From: Lucifuga dentata
Taxonomy: Eukaryota > Chordata > Actinopteri > Ophidiiformes > Bythitidae
Assembly: GCA_014773175.1 (NCBI GenBank)
Contig: VXCM01006017.1
Coordinates: 1-64,000, forward strand
Length of the DNA stretch: 64,000 nt
Direction of reading: 5' to 3'
In this document: one piece after another, positions 25,301 to 37,372 of the stretch
Layout of the letters: every line of letters starts with the position of its first letter
How positions within the stretch are numbered: the stretch's first letter is position 1
Translations under genes and position numbers: made by a program
The notes under the pieces: model-generated
Database searches by the model: none
Seen by the model: only the letters and a program-made list of their open reading frames with translations
What the model was told of the DNA's origin: nothing

Positions 25301-26136
25301 CGAAGCCCCGCCTCCCTACAGTCCAATAGGTGATGACGTTCAGCTTCTTCCCACACCCAGCGAGCGGGCTAAATATCGGATCGACCTTGAAGGGAATGAA
25401 TACCCGGTCCACAGCACGCCTATTGGAGACCACGAACGCAACCATAAAGTGCCTCCACCAGTCCGGCCCAAACCGGTCCTCCCCAAACCCAACGTCAAAA
25501 AGCTGGACCCCAACCTGCTCNCCACCAGTCCGGCCCAAACCGGTCCTCCCCAAACCCAACGTCAAAAAGCTGGACCCCAACCTGCTCAAAACCATTGAGG
25601 CTGGCATTCGTAGCAACCGCAGGATGCCGCGTGGCCCGGTAACCCACGCCGAGGATGTGGAGGCTTCAGAAAACTACGCGGACCCGGTGGACACGCTCCT
25701 CAGGACCAGAGGCTTCAACACCGACGACATCTATGCCGTGCCTGACGACACGCACAGCCGCATGGTCAAAATAAAGAACTCTATTGGGGCGTTGCATAGC
25801 CTCCATGTAGGAATAGAGGAGGAGAATGGATTCGACCGGAAGTCGCAGACCGGAAGGCGGCCGTCAAAATACAAACACCGTTCTAAAATCCTGTTCAGCA
25901 AGACAAAGGCCTACCAGAGGAGATTCCACTCTGACAGTGATGGGGAGGAGACGGGTCCAACCACGCAGAAAAAGAAGAACAGAAGAGCCCACCGAGGCAG
26001 CGAAGAAGACCCACTGCTCTCCCCCGCCGACCCCTGGAAGGGCGGGATAGATAACCCCGCCATCACCTCTGACCCCGAGCAGGACGACAAGAAGATGAAG
26101 AAGAAGAAGCCCAAGACACCAAAGGAACCGAAGAAG
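22338..26136 (+). CDS. arhgap5: ARHGAP5 coding exon 1: GTPase-like, FF, pseudoGTPase and linker regions
   Basis: This large exon encodes residues 1-1244 of p190-B RhoGAP. It opens with MAKNK, then the GTPase-like domain with GNCGVGKS (G-K-S at 32-34), TKCD at 198-201 and ETSA at 225-228. FF repeats follow at about 265-540, then two pseudoGTPase domains at about 590-950 (known for the family) and a proline-rich linker. Tyr1110 sits in IYAVPDD, matching the YxxP phosphosite region used by p190 proteins to bind the RasGAP SH2 domains. The exon ends in a lysine-rich stretch just before the GAP domain. The start at 22338 agrees with the family N-terminus. The exon ends at 26136 before GTGAGT, phase 0. 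As assembled, the frame breaks at N25521, where 66 bases are duplicated around a single N. This is judged an assembly error, because the family has this segment once. One huge coding exon is typical of p190 genes. Confidence 0.97.
25455..25587 (+). repeat. Assembly duplication inside ARHGAP5 coding exon (66 bp, N, 66 bp)
   Basis: 25455-25520 and 25522-25587 are identical and separated by one N. The pair adds 67 bases and breaks the reading frame. Related proteins contain this proline-rich segment once. Counting it once restores the open frame through to the exon end. Confidence 0.93.
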
Positions 26137-28447
26137 GTGAGTCTAGTCCGTCATGAACGTGGTTCTTTACGAGGTCAGGGTCATTGTATCGTGCTAACAG
26201 GAAGCACTTTTCCAAATTGCCTTTGTAGGGCAATAAAAGGTAGAACGAAAACGAGTAATGACGCTGCGATCGGGAAAAAAAAAGAGTTTAAGTGCTTTAA
26301 ATTAAGCAACATGAAGGAGTGTTTATGTGTGTGAGAGCTGTTTGTAGCAGGAAGTAAGCAGGAGTGTGTGGGCGTGACACGTGAGAGCATTTCTTTGGTT
26401 TAATAGGCTCAGGGTGAAATAAACTAATTTGATAATTGATTGATCGTTTGTGCTGCTGAAATGTTTTATGGGCGTGTTAAAGCCTCGGACAGCCAATAAA
26501 AATGCCCGATGAGAGACGCAGCGTTACAAACAGCAGGCCGTATTAATTTAGAGGCTGTAAATGATCCCTGCTTATTCTTCACAACAGCTCTCCAGAGGAA
26601 ACTGTGAGGCGGCTGAGAGAACAAACACACCCGAAACATTAGCATGGAGACACGCAAACACATCAGCACACACTTCCCTGCTCATACATGAACGCACACG
26701 TATGAATGAGCACTTTATGAATTAAACAGCAGATTTAGGTGAAATAACATGTTAGCACACAGAATGATCATGCTCAAAATAGCTAACAAATTACAGTTAC
26801 ATCCAAGTTAGCTGCTCAAAAAATGCAGGTATATTTAGATGTAAAAATAAAAGAATTTGACAGTGATTCTCATACAAGAATAATTGATTCTTTGTTAAAG
26901 GACCATATCACCATTTTGCATGTTTGAGCCTAATATATTCAGTTTTCATACATGTTACGTTACTGACAATCATTTCCCAAAGGATAAAACCGTATTTCAG
27001 CTTTCCTGATATTTTGCTAAATCTCTTAATCTTTCAAAATCAAATATTCAAGTGATACACCCACCTTAAAAATCCATGTTTCTCCTGCTAATAGTTACAC
27101 AGCCTTATGAAGTCACGGTCCTTTAAATTTTTCCATAAACGCAGGTCTTCTTTTGGGACTATATTCCCCGGTGGAGGCATACATTCACTCCACGCTTTTT
27201 ATTGAGCTTAAACACTAAAATTACATAACTTCTAAAAAAACCTGAATACACGTCTTGTTGGTGATGATGGATTACCTATCCCAAGAACGTTTACAGTATC
27301 AACAAGTTGATTTTAATAGCAGAATGAACTGAAACCAATGGAGGTCTGGAAGGTAGGAAAAACATTTTTAATTCACCGTTCCAGTAGTATGCTTTGGGAA
27401 ATGATTGTCAGTAACGTTACATGTATGAAAATTGAATATATTAGGCTCAAACATGAAAAATGGGTGGAATGGTCCTTTAACAGACCTTTTTAATATAAAA
27501 AAAATTAAATTTTAAGCAACAACGTGTGTTCTGCATACAATACAAAACTTGATTTCTGTCAATTTACAGTTGATAGGAATTTGAATGTGTTCATAATAAA
27601 CAACAAACATACAACAGTCATCTGATAAATTTAACAGGTGAATCCTGAGACTCGTTAGAAATGCTAATTAGCAATAAATAACAGCTAAAAACAACAAAAT
27701 TCAATCAGAGCTAAACTACATTTAGAATAAAGTTGAATCATAACAGCATACAGGAAAATGCAGCTTAATAATTTTGCTCACAATTACAGTGTTCAGCAGA
27801 ATAATTCCACAACACTGATTTGTCAATTTCCTGCAGCCTCAGTACGAACCAGGCAATTAGAGTTTGATAAATAGACGAGCCGGCGTCCGAGCAGGAACGC
27901 CGGCACCAATCAGATAACAGCGTACAAATCAGCAGAGGAACAGCCGTCAGCGGTACACGGGCGCCATGAATGCGGGGCATTGTTGGAACATCCAAATCGT
28001 CTTTGATAATCAGAGATGAGAGCGAAGGAGAAATCAGAAGCTACAAAATGGAAGGTGTTTAGTCGCCGTCCAGGCCAATTAGAGCAGCCGGATCCGCTGT
28101 CGGCATGACAACACTTTGAAGAGCAGGGGAGTGTGGGAAATCAAAGGCAGCGTCAGTTCTGCTTTACCTTCTTCTTCAGTCTCCAGTAATTGCTTTGTCT
28201 GTTGTTCTGCTCTTTCTTCTCGTCTTCCTCCACATCCATCTTCATCGCTTTGCCTCCCACTCTCTCTCTCTTCATCCCACCAACTTTCCCTGTGATCTGA
28301 TCCCTCCTCTTCAACCTCTCCACTCCATCCTCTTCTCTCTCACCCTCTATTCCCTCTATTTCTTTTGCCTTGGTTTCCTCTCTTCTCAATGCATTCCCTC
28401 CTTTCCATTTTCCCCTCCTCCTCCTCCTTTCCCCTCTTCACCTCCAG
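26137..28447 (+). other. ARHGAP5 intron after coding exon 1
   Basis: The donor is GTGAGT and the acceptor CTCCAG. It holds a young full-length TTAA repeat (26895-27480), a non-repetitive block (27830-28140) with several CpG pairs, and a pyrimidine-rich run of about 270 bases (28180-28447) leading into the acceptor. ORFs read through from the exon have no family similarity. Confidence 0.85.
26895..27480. mobile_element. TTAA-flanked TIR element, full copy
   Basis: 586 bases between intact TTAA ends, in the intron after coding exon 1. It is nearly identical to the copies at 33350 and 42477. Confidence 0.85.
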
Positions 28448-28601
28448 GCGAAATCTTCCAAACCCCCCAAACCTCTGTACCCTCCCACCCGGAGAACCTG
28501 GGAGAGCAACTACTTTGGCGTTCCCCTGCAGAACCTGGTGACCCCAGATCAACCCATCCCACTCTTCATTGAGAAATGCGTGGACTACATTGAGCGCACC
28601 G
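28448..28601 (+). CDS. arhgap5: ARHGAP5 coding exon 2: entry to RhoGAP domain
   Basis: The exon encodes residues 1245-1295 plus the first base of codon 1296. It begins with AKSSKPPK, passes the [11 protein letters not shown] motif that introduces the p190 GAP domain, and ends with [10 protein letters not shown]. The acceptor is CTCCAG before 28448 and the donor is GTGAGT at 28602. It enters in phase 0 from exon 1 and leaves in phase 1. The upstream intron end is an unusually long pyrimidine-rich run of roughly 270 bases. The next intron is 24.9 kb. Identity is clear from the ESNYFG and PIPLFIEKC segments. Confidence 0.96.
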
Positions 28602-28908
28602 GTGAGTCATCTCTTTTCATCCGTTTCTCTCTTTCTCCGTCTCATATATATATCTCCATATATCCACTCTCTTCTTCTTTTTCCTGTCCTCGGCTGGATG
28701 CTCAGCAGTGTTTCCTGTCTTCTGTTTTTACATGCTGAAGCTTCGTGGTTGTTTGCCGTGGAAATGCCTCTCATGTCTTTCCAAATGAATAATAGAGTGA
28801 GGGGGAAAATGGAGGGAGAAACGGATGATTTAAGGTGGAGGAGAAGTCTGAGCGTATTCACATGTCAGCTCTGATGAGACCTGCCAAACCAATTTTGTCT
28901 CAATAGAT

Positions 28909-29689
28909 TAGGGCTGGGTGATAAATCGATTTAATCAATTAATTCGATTTTACATTTTGGCACGATGTGTAAAATGGCTGAATCGGAAAATCGAGATTTA
29001 AAAAAAAAAACTACCATCTAACTGTTTTTAACGGGGAAAATGTGGCAGCAGATCGCTCTCCATCAATCAAGCCCGTTCCCGTTTTGTGCCTTGTTTATAC
29101 TTTTGCGTGTCCGTGAGGGTCCGCGGCTCCGCCTGCACAGGTTTCAACCTTACCAATCAACGGTCCGTCATGTTTGCTNGGCAGCAGATCGCTCTCCATC
29201 AATCAAGCCCGTTCCCGTTTTGTGCCTTGTTTATACTTTTGCGTGTCCGTGAGGGTCCGCGGCTCCGCCTGCACAGGTTTCAACCTTACCAATCAACGGT
29301 CCGTCATGTTTGCTGATGCCACGCCCACGAAGCTTTCAGCAGGTCAGACGTGCAGCAAGATGCTGACCAACACTTCGACTGAAGATGAGCTCGTTTCTAA
29401 AAAGGTAACGTCTCTTCATTGTTTGGAAGTTGTTNNNNNNNNNNNNNNNNNNNNNNNNNNNNNNNNNNNNNNNNNNNNNNNNNNNNNNNNNNNNNNNNNN
29501 NNNNNNNNNNNNNNNNNNNNNNNNNNNNNNNNNNNNNNNNNNNNNNNNNNNNNNNNNNNNNNNNNNNNNNNNNNNNNNNCCCCCCCCCCCTCCTCCCCAA
29601 AAAAACAAACAAAAAAATACAAAAACGAAAATCAGCCATCAGTGTGAAAAAATCGAGATTTTATTTTTAGGCCATATCGCCCAGCCCTA
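28909..29689. mobile_element. hAT-type element with 8-bp target duplication
   Basis: The ends are TAGGGCTGGGTGATA and GGCCATATCGCCCAGCCCTA, flanked by exact 8-base repeats CAATAGAT (28901-28908 and 29690-29697), which is the hAT signature. The interior encodes a short fragment DELVSKKVTS, which resembles the start of hAT/ZBED-type transposases. It contains a 135-bp assembly duplication around N29179 and a 145-base gap (29435-29579). Confidence 0.85.
29435..29579. other. Assembly gap of 145 N
   Basis: A run of unknown bases followed by a C-rich tract. It lies inside the hAT element. Confidence 0.99.
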
Positions 29690-29884
29690 CAATAGATTCA
29701 GTATCATTTCACTGGCACCACATTTGATGTGTTTCCAGAACACTAACCAATTCCAAAAAAATTAATCAATAACGAAATAAAATACGGTTTAAGTTATCAT
29801 TGAATAAGGAAATCAGAAGAGATGGTGCTGGCAGCTGAGTCAGGAGTTGCTTATCGATGCTGATCGGATTTATTTGCTTTGTTG

Positions 29885-30000
29885 TGGCAGGAAGTGACAT
29901 ACATGCTGCCATCAGTCCCTCCATCAGTCAGAGGTTGCTGGTTCAAATCCCCAGATGGGAAAAAGGTTTACAGGAAACAGTTTAAATATCACAAGCGTTT
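29885..30000. repeat. Possible tRNA-derived SINE fragment
   Basis: GGTTCAAATCC at about 29940 resembles a tRNA B box, in a setting of TGGCAGGAAGTG... sequence. A second weak candidate is at 30410-30540 (TACCCTTGAGCAAAGCAG, a motif seen in fish repeats). No A box is convincing. Confidence 0.25.
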
Positions 30001-31091
30001 TTGTTAGACTTCACAAACTTATTTTATTTCTCTTGTAAAATGTGTTAATTAGGGCTGAAACATAACGGAACATGTGGGATTTAAAAGGAACAGAAACAAA
30101 ATAATGTGTTTTCATCAGATATGAGCCGTTTTTTAACATCTGAGGTCCATTCTGACAAAAGCAGAGAAGTTACGCTGCACATTTAAAACAGTAAAAGTCC
30201 TCGTCTCAGAACGTTATGAAAACATGTTTTCTGCTGTTGCCTCAATTAATTTGTTTGTTCTTCAGTCAGGCTAAATTATGGTGTTTTTGAGATGTGAAGC
30301 ATGAAGATGAGCATTAAAAAATTAACTTTTTTCATTTTCTGCCAGTAAAACGCTTTATATTGTGTTATTACTTATAACCTGGTAGTTTCTCTGCAGTGGG
30401 ACAGTTCCACATTTTTTTAGTCACTGGTTTGAATCCTTTTACAAAATAGGGAAAATCTGGCTGGTGAATGAGAAATTCTTTACCCTCCCTCACAAACTAC
30501 TGACAATGTACCCTTGAGCAAAGCAGCAGCTCCAGGCAGCCAAACGTCACAAAGCTGTGGTTTTACCACACAAACAGACGTGCTGAGTGGATCCTCTGGA
30601 AAAATAAATGCTGACAATGACACGGAAGGCATGTTTGGACGTGCAGCTCCTGCTGGTGACGCAGGCCCCAGTGCATGCTGGGAATATGGCTGGCTACATG
30701 CCCAGCTGCTGTAAAGAAGCCGCTCCCTGAGAGATTCCTGAAGTTGCGGATCAGACAGACATATTTATATCCTGTTGTTGTTTTAGTGTAAATGTCGGGT
30801 TTGTGTCATCAGGCTGAGTTGATGCCTTGTTCTGCATGTAGGGCGGATTTTAACACCCACAGTGTTACGCTTTCCTCTGACAGCCTGCATGAAATATTCA
30901 CACACATTTTATATTTTATGAGCTCATTGCGTCGTGTAATTATGGTCCATTGCTGTTATTTTCAGTGCACAGTGGTTTTATTTGAGCACAAACGTCTGAA
31001 TGAAGATGTTTTAATTCACTACAAACATTAAATCTGAGGGCTTAAATGTTTCTGATGTGTCTAAGGGGATGATATTGGCTCTGGCGCACAC

Positions 31092-31616
31092 TTAAAGGAC
31101 CATACCAGTAATTTTGCAGATTTACCCAAATAAATATACATGTTGCGTTACTGCCACTACTACTGTATTTTAGCTTTCTTGTTATTTTACCATATCCCCT
31201 CATTTTTGTTTTGCTTGCTAACACTTAAGTGTGATTGTAGAAGGCACCGTCATTTTAATCTCTCGGTAAAAGCCGTCTTCTTCTGGGACTATATTTCCTG
31301 GTGGAGACATTCGTTTTCTTCCCTGCAGCTTCATGTTGGATCAGTTAAATCAAGTCACTTTTACACAAAAATAACAGTGTGTTGTTCGCTGTGATTATTT
31401 ATCTTAAGCACTTTTCACGTCTCTGCAAATAGACTTTTTTTTTTTATAGCGTACTGGAATGAACTGAAACCAGTGGCAGTCTGGAAGGTAGGAAAAACAA
31501 TTCTAATATTTACCAATACAGTAGTATGTTTGGGGAAATGGTTGGCAGCAACATAAGGTGTATTTGGTTGTGTTTACTGTTCTCAAACATGCAAAATGAC
31601 TGGTATGTTCCTTTAA
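31092..31616. mobile_element. Older TTAA-family element
   Basis: Ends TTAAAGGACCATACC and GGTATGTTCCTTTAA, with the motif GGGACTATATTTCCTGGTGG and a diverged interior. Confidence 0.75.
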
Positions 31617-32036
31617 AGAATGACTTTTTTTATTAGATATTTAGCTCTTTATACATGTATATTTGTGCTGTAATTGCATCAAAAGTGGCTAAATTAACAT
31701 CGGGACCAAAAACCAAAAGAAAACCTTTGGAACCTTCAGCTGCTGACCTAAAATTCACTCCAACACAACACAGAAGCACATGTTTTACATCTCAGCCACC
31801 TTCCTCGCTCTCCTCCTCCTTCCTCTTCAGCCATGTGTGCAGCAAATGTGAAAAGAAAAGGAAGACGCTGTGTTTTCCTGTGACATTCATTGTGAGCGTT
31901 GGGCTGGTTTGGAAGGTTTTTGTTTGAGCTCTTTTCCTTCTGATTTTGAAAAATCCTTCCTGAATGTGATGTTTTGATATTCAGATGGAGCGACAGCCTG
32001 TTGGTGGCTGCCAACCAAATTTGGGATTAAACCAAC

Positions 32037-32071
<35 letters not shown>

Positions 32072-32379
32072 TTTCGTGACCGGTGCTGTGAAACAGTTTT
32101 AGTCCAGAAAGTCTGTTGGGTGGATTTAACAACTGTCTCGCTGATCCCCTCCCTTCTTTTTCTGGAATATCATTTCTCTCCATACACAGCGAACGAACTC
32201 TGACTGTGAGATGCTTCACATCCAGAAGATTTTTTTTTTTTACCTTTTACAACTTTTTAGGCTTTTGTTAGGAATCGCCTTCTTCGCCTGTTGTTGCTGG
32301 GTAGAGATTTAAGCTGGCGCTGTAATATTCTGAGTGGGGCTGTTCTATGGAGCGTCTCAGCGAGTGGAAGCGTTTGTCT

Positions 32380-32483
32380 TAGGGCTGGGCGATATGGCCT
32401 AAAAATAAAATCTCAATTTTTTTCACACTGATGGCTGATTTTCAATTTTAATATTTTTTATTTTTTATTTTTTTTTGGGGGGN
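32380..32483. mobile_element. Second copy of the TAGGGCTGGG hAT family, truncated at an N
   Basis: About 100 bases match the reverse complement of the right end of 28909-29689, and stop at a T-then-G run with an N at 32483. The same tract is where the gap sits in the other copy. Confidence 0.75.
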
Positions 32484-32699
32484 AGACTATTTTTAAAGGG
32501 AAAAAGTGCTGAGCCAAAATGGTTCGTTATCCGTTCCAAAATGAAAATGGATTGGCCGTGACACATTAAAGGACCTGAGAAATGGTTTCAGGTTTGTTTC
32601 CTTTGTTTGTGCGGTTCGTTTGTGCAGATCTGAACATGGCAGTCGCACCTGAATGCAGACCAACACGACTGCATTCAAACCGTTTTCGGAGGTCTCAGT

Positions 32700-32960
32700 C
32701 CGGCTCCTTTACACTCTAAACTCCTGTTTTGATTTTCTCTGTCTTGCCTCCAGACATTTCTGACCAATGAGAAAAGAGAATGTCCTCACATGACTTCTGT
32801 TATATATTTGGTTCAATTGCATTTTTTTCCTGAGAGAAGCTGAACCAAACAAAGCGATAAACGCTGCATTTTCACAATTTATCCTGATTCAGACCAGAGC
32901 AAACGATCTGCAAAACGTCTGAGAGAGCTGAGACGTCACAGTTCGACCCAAACCGGTTTA
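32700..32960. repeat. Dispersed repeat, three copies (with 42230-42450 and 54260-54510)
   Basis: All three share ACCAATGAG followed by an ATG-less AT-rich stretch, AAACGC-type motifs, and then CAGACCAGAGCAAACGATCT (A or C at one site). Class unknown. Confidence 0.65.
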
Positions 32961-33349
32961 TTGATGTCTGGGAAATGCAGCTCAGATTAAACCGCTCCGG
33001 TACGGCCTCTGTTTTTTTTTTTTTTTTTTTTTNTTTTTTTTTTTTTTTTTTTCTGGGTTGGAGGAAGTGGAGGCTGTTTGGCTGAGTTTAACCACATGTG
33101 ATCATCTGTCAGCTGAGGCAGGAAGGTGTCGGTAGTTACTGGTGGTGCTTGTGGTTTCAGATCTGAAAGTGTGAGAGGAAAAAGCTGTGACTTTGTGTGT
33201 GACACAAAACTGTGAGAATGTGGCTGTGCTGAAGTGTAAGTGTGATTCCATGTGTATGTGTGTGTGTGTGTGAGACTGTTTGTGCCTTGCTCAGAGGCAG
33301 AGAGCATTTTTCTTCCCTGATTGTAAGTTGTGTAATGGTTCGAGAACCA

Positions 33350-33927
33350 TTAAAGGACCATACCGGCCATTTTGCATGTTTGAGTCTAATATATTCAGTT
33401 TTCATACATGTTACGTTACTGACAATCATTTCCCAAAGGATAAAACCGTATTTCAGCTTTCCTGATATTTTGCTAAATCTCTTAGTCTTTCAAAATCAAA
33501 TATTCAAGTGATACACCCACCTTAAAAATCCATGTTTCTCCTGCTAATAGTTACACAGCCTTATGAAGTCACGGTCCTTTAAATTTTTCCATAAACGCAG
33601 GTCTTCTTTTGGGACTATATTCCCCGGTGGAGGCATACATTCACTCCACGCTTTTTATTGAGCTTAAACACTAAAATTACATAACTTCTAAAAAAACCTG
33701 AATACACGTCTTGTTGGTGATGATGGATTACCTATCCCAAGAACGTTTACAGTATCAACAAGTTGATTTTAATAGCAGAATGAACTGAAACCAATGGAGG
33801 TCTGGAAGGTAGGAAAAACATTTTTAATTCACCATTCCAGTAGTATGCTTTGGAAATGATTGTCAGTGACGTTACATGTATGAAAGTAGAATATATTAGG
33901 CTCAAAATGGCCGGTATGGTCCTTTAA
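33350..33927. mobile_element. TTAA-flanked TIR element, full copy
   Basis: Complete copy whose right-hand TTAA (33924-33927) is also the left-hand TTAA of the next, older element. This suggests insertion exactly at the edge of a relative. Confidence 0.85.
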
Positions 33928-34939
33928 AGGACCATATCGTCCGTTTTGCAATATGTACAACCTGCATGCATGTTATGTTACTGACAACCGTTTTCCAAAA
34001 CATAAAACTGCATTTTAATTTTTCTGTTATTTTTTTCAAATCCTTTAATCTTTGAAAATCTTCAGGTGAAACACACTAAAAATTCAGTGTTTTGCCTTCG
34101 AACACGTATGCATGAAATACATGGTCTTCCGTGCAGCTCCGTGTTGGATCATGTTGATCAGTTCAATAAAGTTACTTTAACGAAAAAAACTAACAGACAT
34201 GTTTTTCTCTGTGATGGATTATTTATCTCAGCATGTTCCAATTCTCTACAAGTTGATTTTTGTCGTGTTCTGCAATGATCTGAATTCCATGGCAGTCTGG
34301 AAAGTAGGAAAAACAAAATAAAATTTACTGCAAATGGGATTACGTATCTCAAATGTGTTTCAAGTCTCTACAAATTGATTTTAAGACAATGTATGTCTCC
34401 ACCAGGGAATATAGCCCCAGCAGAAGACGGCTTTAACCGAGAAATTAAAAATAAATAAATACATAAAATTGGATGTATGTGTTAACAGGTGAAAAATTGA
34501 ATTTTAAGGTGTTTATCACCTGATTTTGAAAGATTAGAGGACTTGGCAAAATATCATGTTTTGGAAAATAATTGAAGGAATTTAATTTCTGGGTAAAAGC
34601 CATCTTCTCCTGGAACTATATTTCCTGGCAGAGGAATACATTGTCTTCCTTGCAGCTCTGTGCTGGATTGTTTAAATAAGTCACTTCAACAGCAAAAAGC
34701 TAATAGACATAATGTTTGCTGTGATGGATTATTTATCTTAAGCGTGTTGCAGATCTCTACAGGTTGATTTTTATGTTGTTCTGGAATGAACTGAAACCAC
34801 TGACAGTCTGGAAGGTAGGAAAAACAATCAAAAATTTACCTGAAAGTTGTATATTTTGGGAAGTGGTTGTCAATAATGTAACGTGCACAGATTTTATGTA
34901 TTGGGTTGAAACATGGAAAATGATGGTATGATCCTTTAA
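33924..34939. mobile_element. Older TTAA-family element, expanded to about 1 kb
   Basis: It starts TTAAAGGACCATATCG and ends ATGATCCTTTAA. Its interior resembles the older subfamily (motifs CAGCTCCGTGTTGGATCA and GGAAAGTAGGAAAAAC appear more than once), so it may be two merged copies. Confidence 0.7.
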
Positions 34940-35344
34940 TATTGGAGTTTCCCTGCTGTTGCACGGCAACATGATGACACGACATTTTCCAGGTTGCAGC
35001 TAATTAACGTCACATCTGCTCTGAATTCTGCGTCTCTCTTTATTGTGCCGCGTCATTAAAAAGTTTGGGACGCTCTGGAGACGAACGCAGTTTGTTAAAT
35101 AAGGACGATGTTTGTTTTGCACCGAATCTCTGTTTCTGCTTGTTATTATTTTTGTTATCTTCCACTCATCATATTCCAATAATAAAAATAATGAAACACA
35201 TTTCCTGTGGGCCATGCAAATCCCTGCAGGTTTGTGGATTTTCAGCAAAATACAGCGAAGCTTTAAAGTTTCTGAAAGTGAACGGTTGACCTCTGACATT
35301 GTTTTAAAATTTAATTTTGACCTCAGAGTATGTGTACTCTGATT

Positions 35345-35640
35345 TAGGGCTGTCACGATATCAGATTTTCACTACATGATTATTGTGAACAGAATAATTC
35401 ACGATAACAATATTATCACGATACCTTTAGAAATTTAAAGCGAGAATGGAAAGAAACGGAAATTATTTAAGAGATGCTGGATTATTTACACGATATANAA
35501 ATTTAAAGCGAGAATGGAAAGAAACGGAAATTATTTAAGAGATGCTGGATTATTTACACGATATATTTATATTATTAACTTGTTATTAGTATTTAATTTT
35601 TTAAATATCACAGTTTATACCGGTATAATGCAACATTCCT
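35345..35640. mobile_element. hAT-like fragment beginning TAGGGCTGTCACGATA
   Basis: A left-end motif common in fish hAT MITEs is followed by ATATCACGATA-rich sequence. No matching right end was found. A 67-bp assembly duplication lies around N35498. Confidence 0.45.
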
Positions 35641-35945
35641 ACTCTGATTTATGATGAAAAATTAATTTAAATTCAAAAATTAATTATTGCCTTAATCTGA
35701 TTATAATCAAAGTGTTAACATGCGTGTAAATGCGGCGAGGGATTCCGGTGTTTTGCGTTATTATAAAATTATTCCCAAATTGTCTCATGAAAGTGACAGT
35801 TTCATTTTAAAGCAGATAAAAGTTTTGACATTATTCATGATGGTAACTTAAAAATAAATTAAAAATAGACTTCAAATATAAAGTTTACATTAAAATGTTG
35901 CCGATAAGAATGAGTGAGCTAAAAATGAGTTGATAAGATACTGTG

Positions 35946-35977
<32 letters not shown>

Positions 35978-36846
35978 CCTTTCCAGCGCAGCAACAGGTN
36001 GATAAGATACTGTGCTGTGTGTGTGTGTGTGTGTGTGTGTGACCTTTCCAGCGCAGCAACAGGTTGTGACCTTACATTTCTCCAAAGAGCAGCAGTCGGC
36101 GGTTCGGGCTTTTACATGGCCGTGGTTTAAGCTGACCGTACAGGGTTAAGCAAAAAAATTTACTCTACATTTTCAACAGAAGCTCTTGCTGTTATCCGGA
36201 ACGACTTACAGCGAGCGTGACGGCAGGAAGAACTTGAATTTCTACCAGCGGCCAATAGGAAGGAGGTTAAAGGTCGCGGTGACCTGATAATACTTGTGAG
36301 AGAGAAGGAAAAATTAATAAAAGCTCAGAGCTACGGAGGGAGGTAAAGGATGTCTGTGGAGCGATTAGAGTGAATTGTAAGTGGTGAGGAGGTGATACGA
36401 GGTTCTTTTAAAACGTTTCCAGCCGACGCGCTCTCCAACCTTTCCGCTGTACGAAGAGAGACTCCATATTAATTCAGACAGCATCGGCTGCTTTTGAAAA
36501 ATGACTACCTTACTGAAAGAAGCACAGCGAGTTTGGTGTCCTTCTCAGAGTCTGGTGTGGTGAAACGGCTCATCGGTTAGACGAGACGTCCCCATCAACA
36601 AAAAGTCACCTTTGACCTCCTGGAAAGTCACGCAGTTCATTCTGACCGTCTCAAAGCAAAGACGCGGGAACGTCCTGCTCGCTGTCTCAGCTGAAACCAC
36701 AATGTTCAAACTACTCTGTCTTCAAGAGCCGTTAGTTATAAAATCACCTAGAGCCTTAATTTAATGACAGTTTTAGGAACGTTTTTTTTGTTTTAGTTTT
36801 GTTTTTTTTAGACCTGTAGTTTGTTTGCTCTGGTCTAGATGAGGAA

Positions 36847-37372
36847 TTAAAGGACCATACCACCATTTTGCATGTTTGAGCCTAATATATTCAGTTTTCA
36901 TACATGTTACGTTACTGACAATCATTTCCGAAAGGATAAAATCGTATTTCAGCTTTCCTGATATTTTGCTAAATCTCTTAATCTTTCAAAATCAAATATT
37001 CAAGTGATACACCCACCTTAAAAATCCATGTTTCTCCTGCTAATAGTTACACAGCCTTATGAAGTCACGGTCCTTTAAATTTTTCCATAAACGCAGGTCT
37101 TCTTTTGGGACTATATTCCCCGGTGGAGGCATACATTCACTCCACGCTTTTTATTGAGCTTAAACACTAAAATTACATAACTTCTAAAAAAACCTGAATA
37201 CACGTCTTGTTGGTGATGATGGATTACCTATCCCAAGAACGTTTACAGTATCAACAAGTTGATTTTAATAGCAGAATGAACTGAAACCAATGGAGGTCTG
37301 GAAGGTAGGAAAAACATTTTTAATTCACCGTTCCAGTAGTATGCTTTGGGAAATGATTGCCAGTAATGTTAT
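36847..37372. mobile_element. TTAA-family element, right end lost
   Basis: The left end and interior are near identical to 26895-27480, but similarity stops at about 37372, before the final terminal repeat. Confidence 0.8.

Noticed and set aside
29336..29765. ORFs crossing the 145-N gap
   Set aside because: They are open only because N bases are translated as X.
33280..33511. ORFs with repeated residues such as SLIYSVFIHVTLLTIISQ
   Set aside because: The same peptide recurs in several places because it is read from copies of the TTAA repeat family, and is not a gene family.
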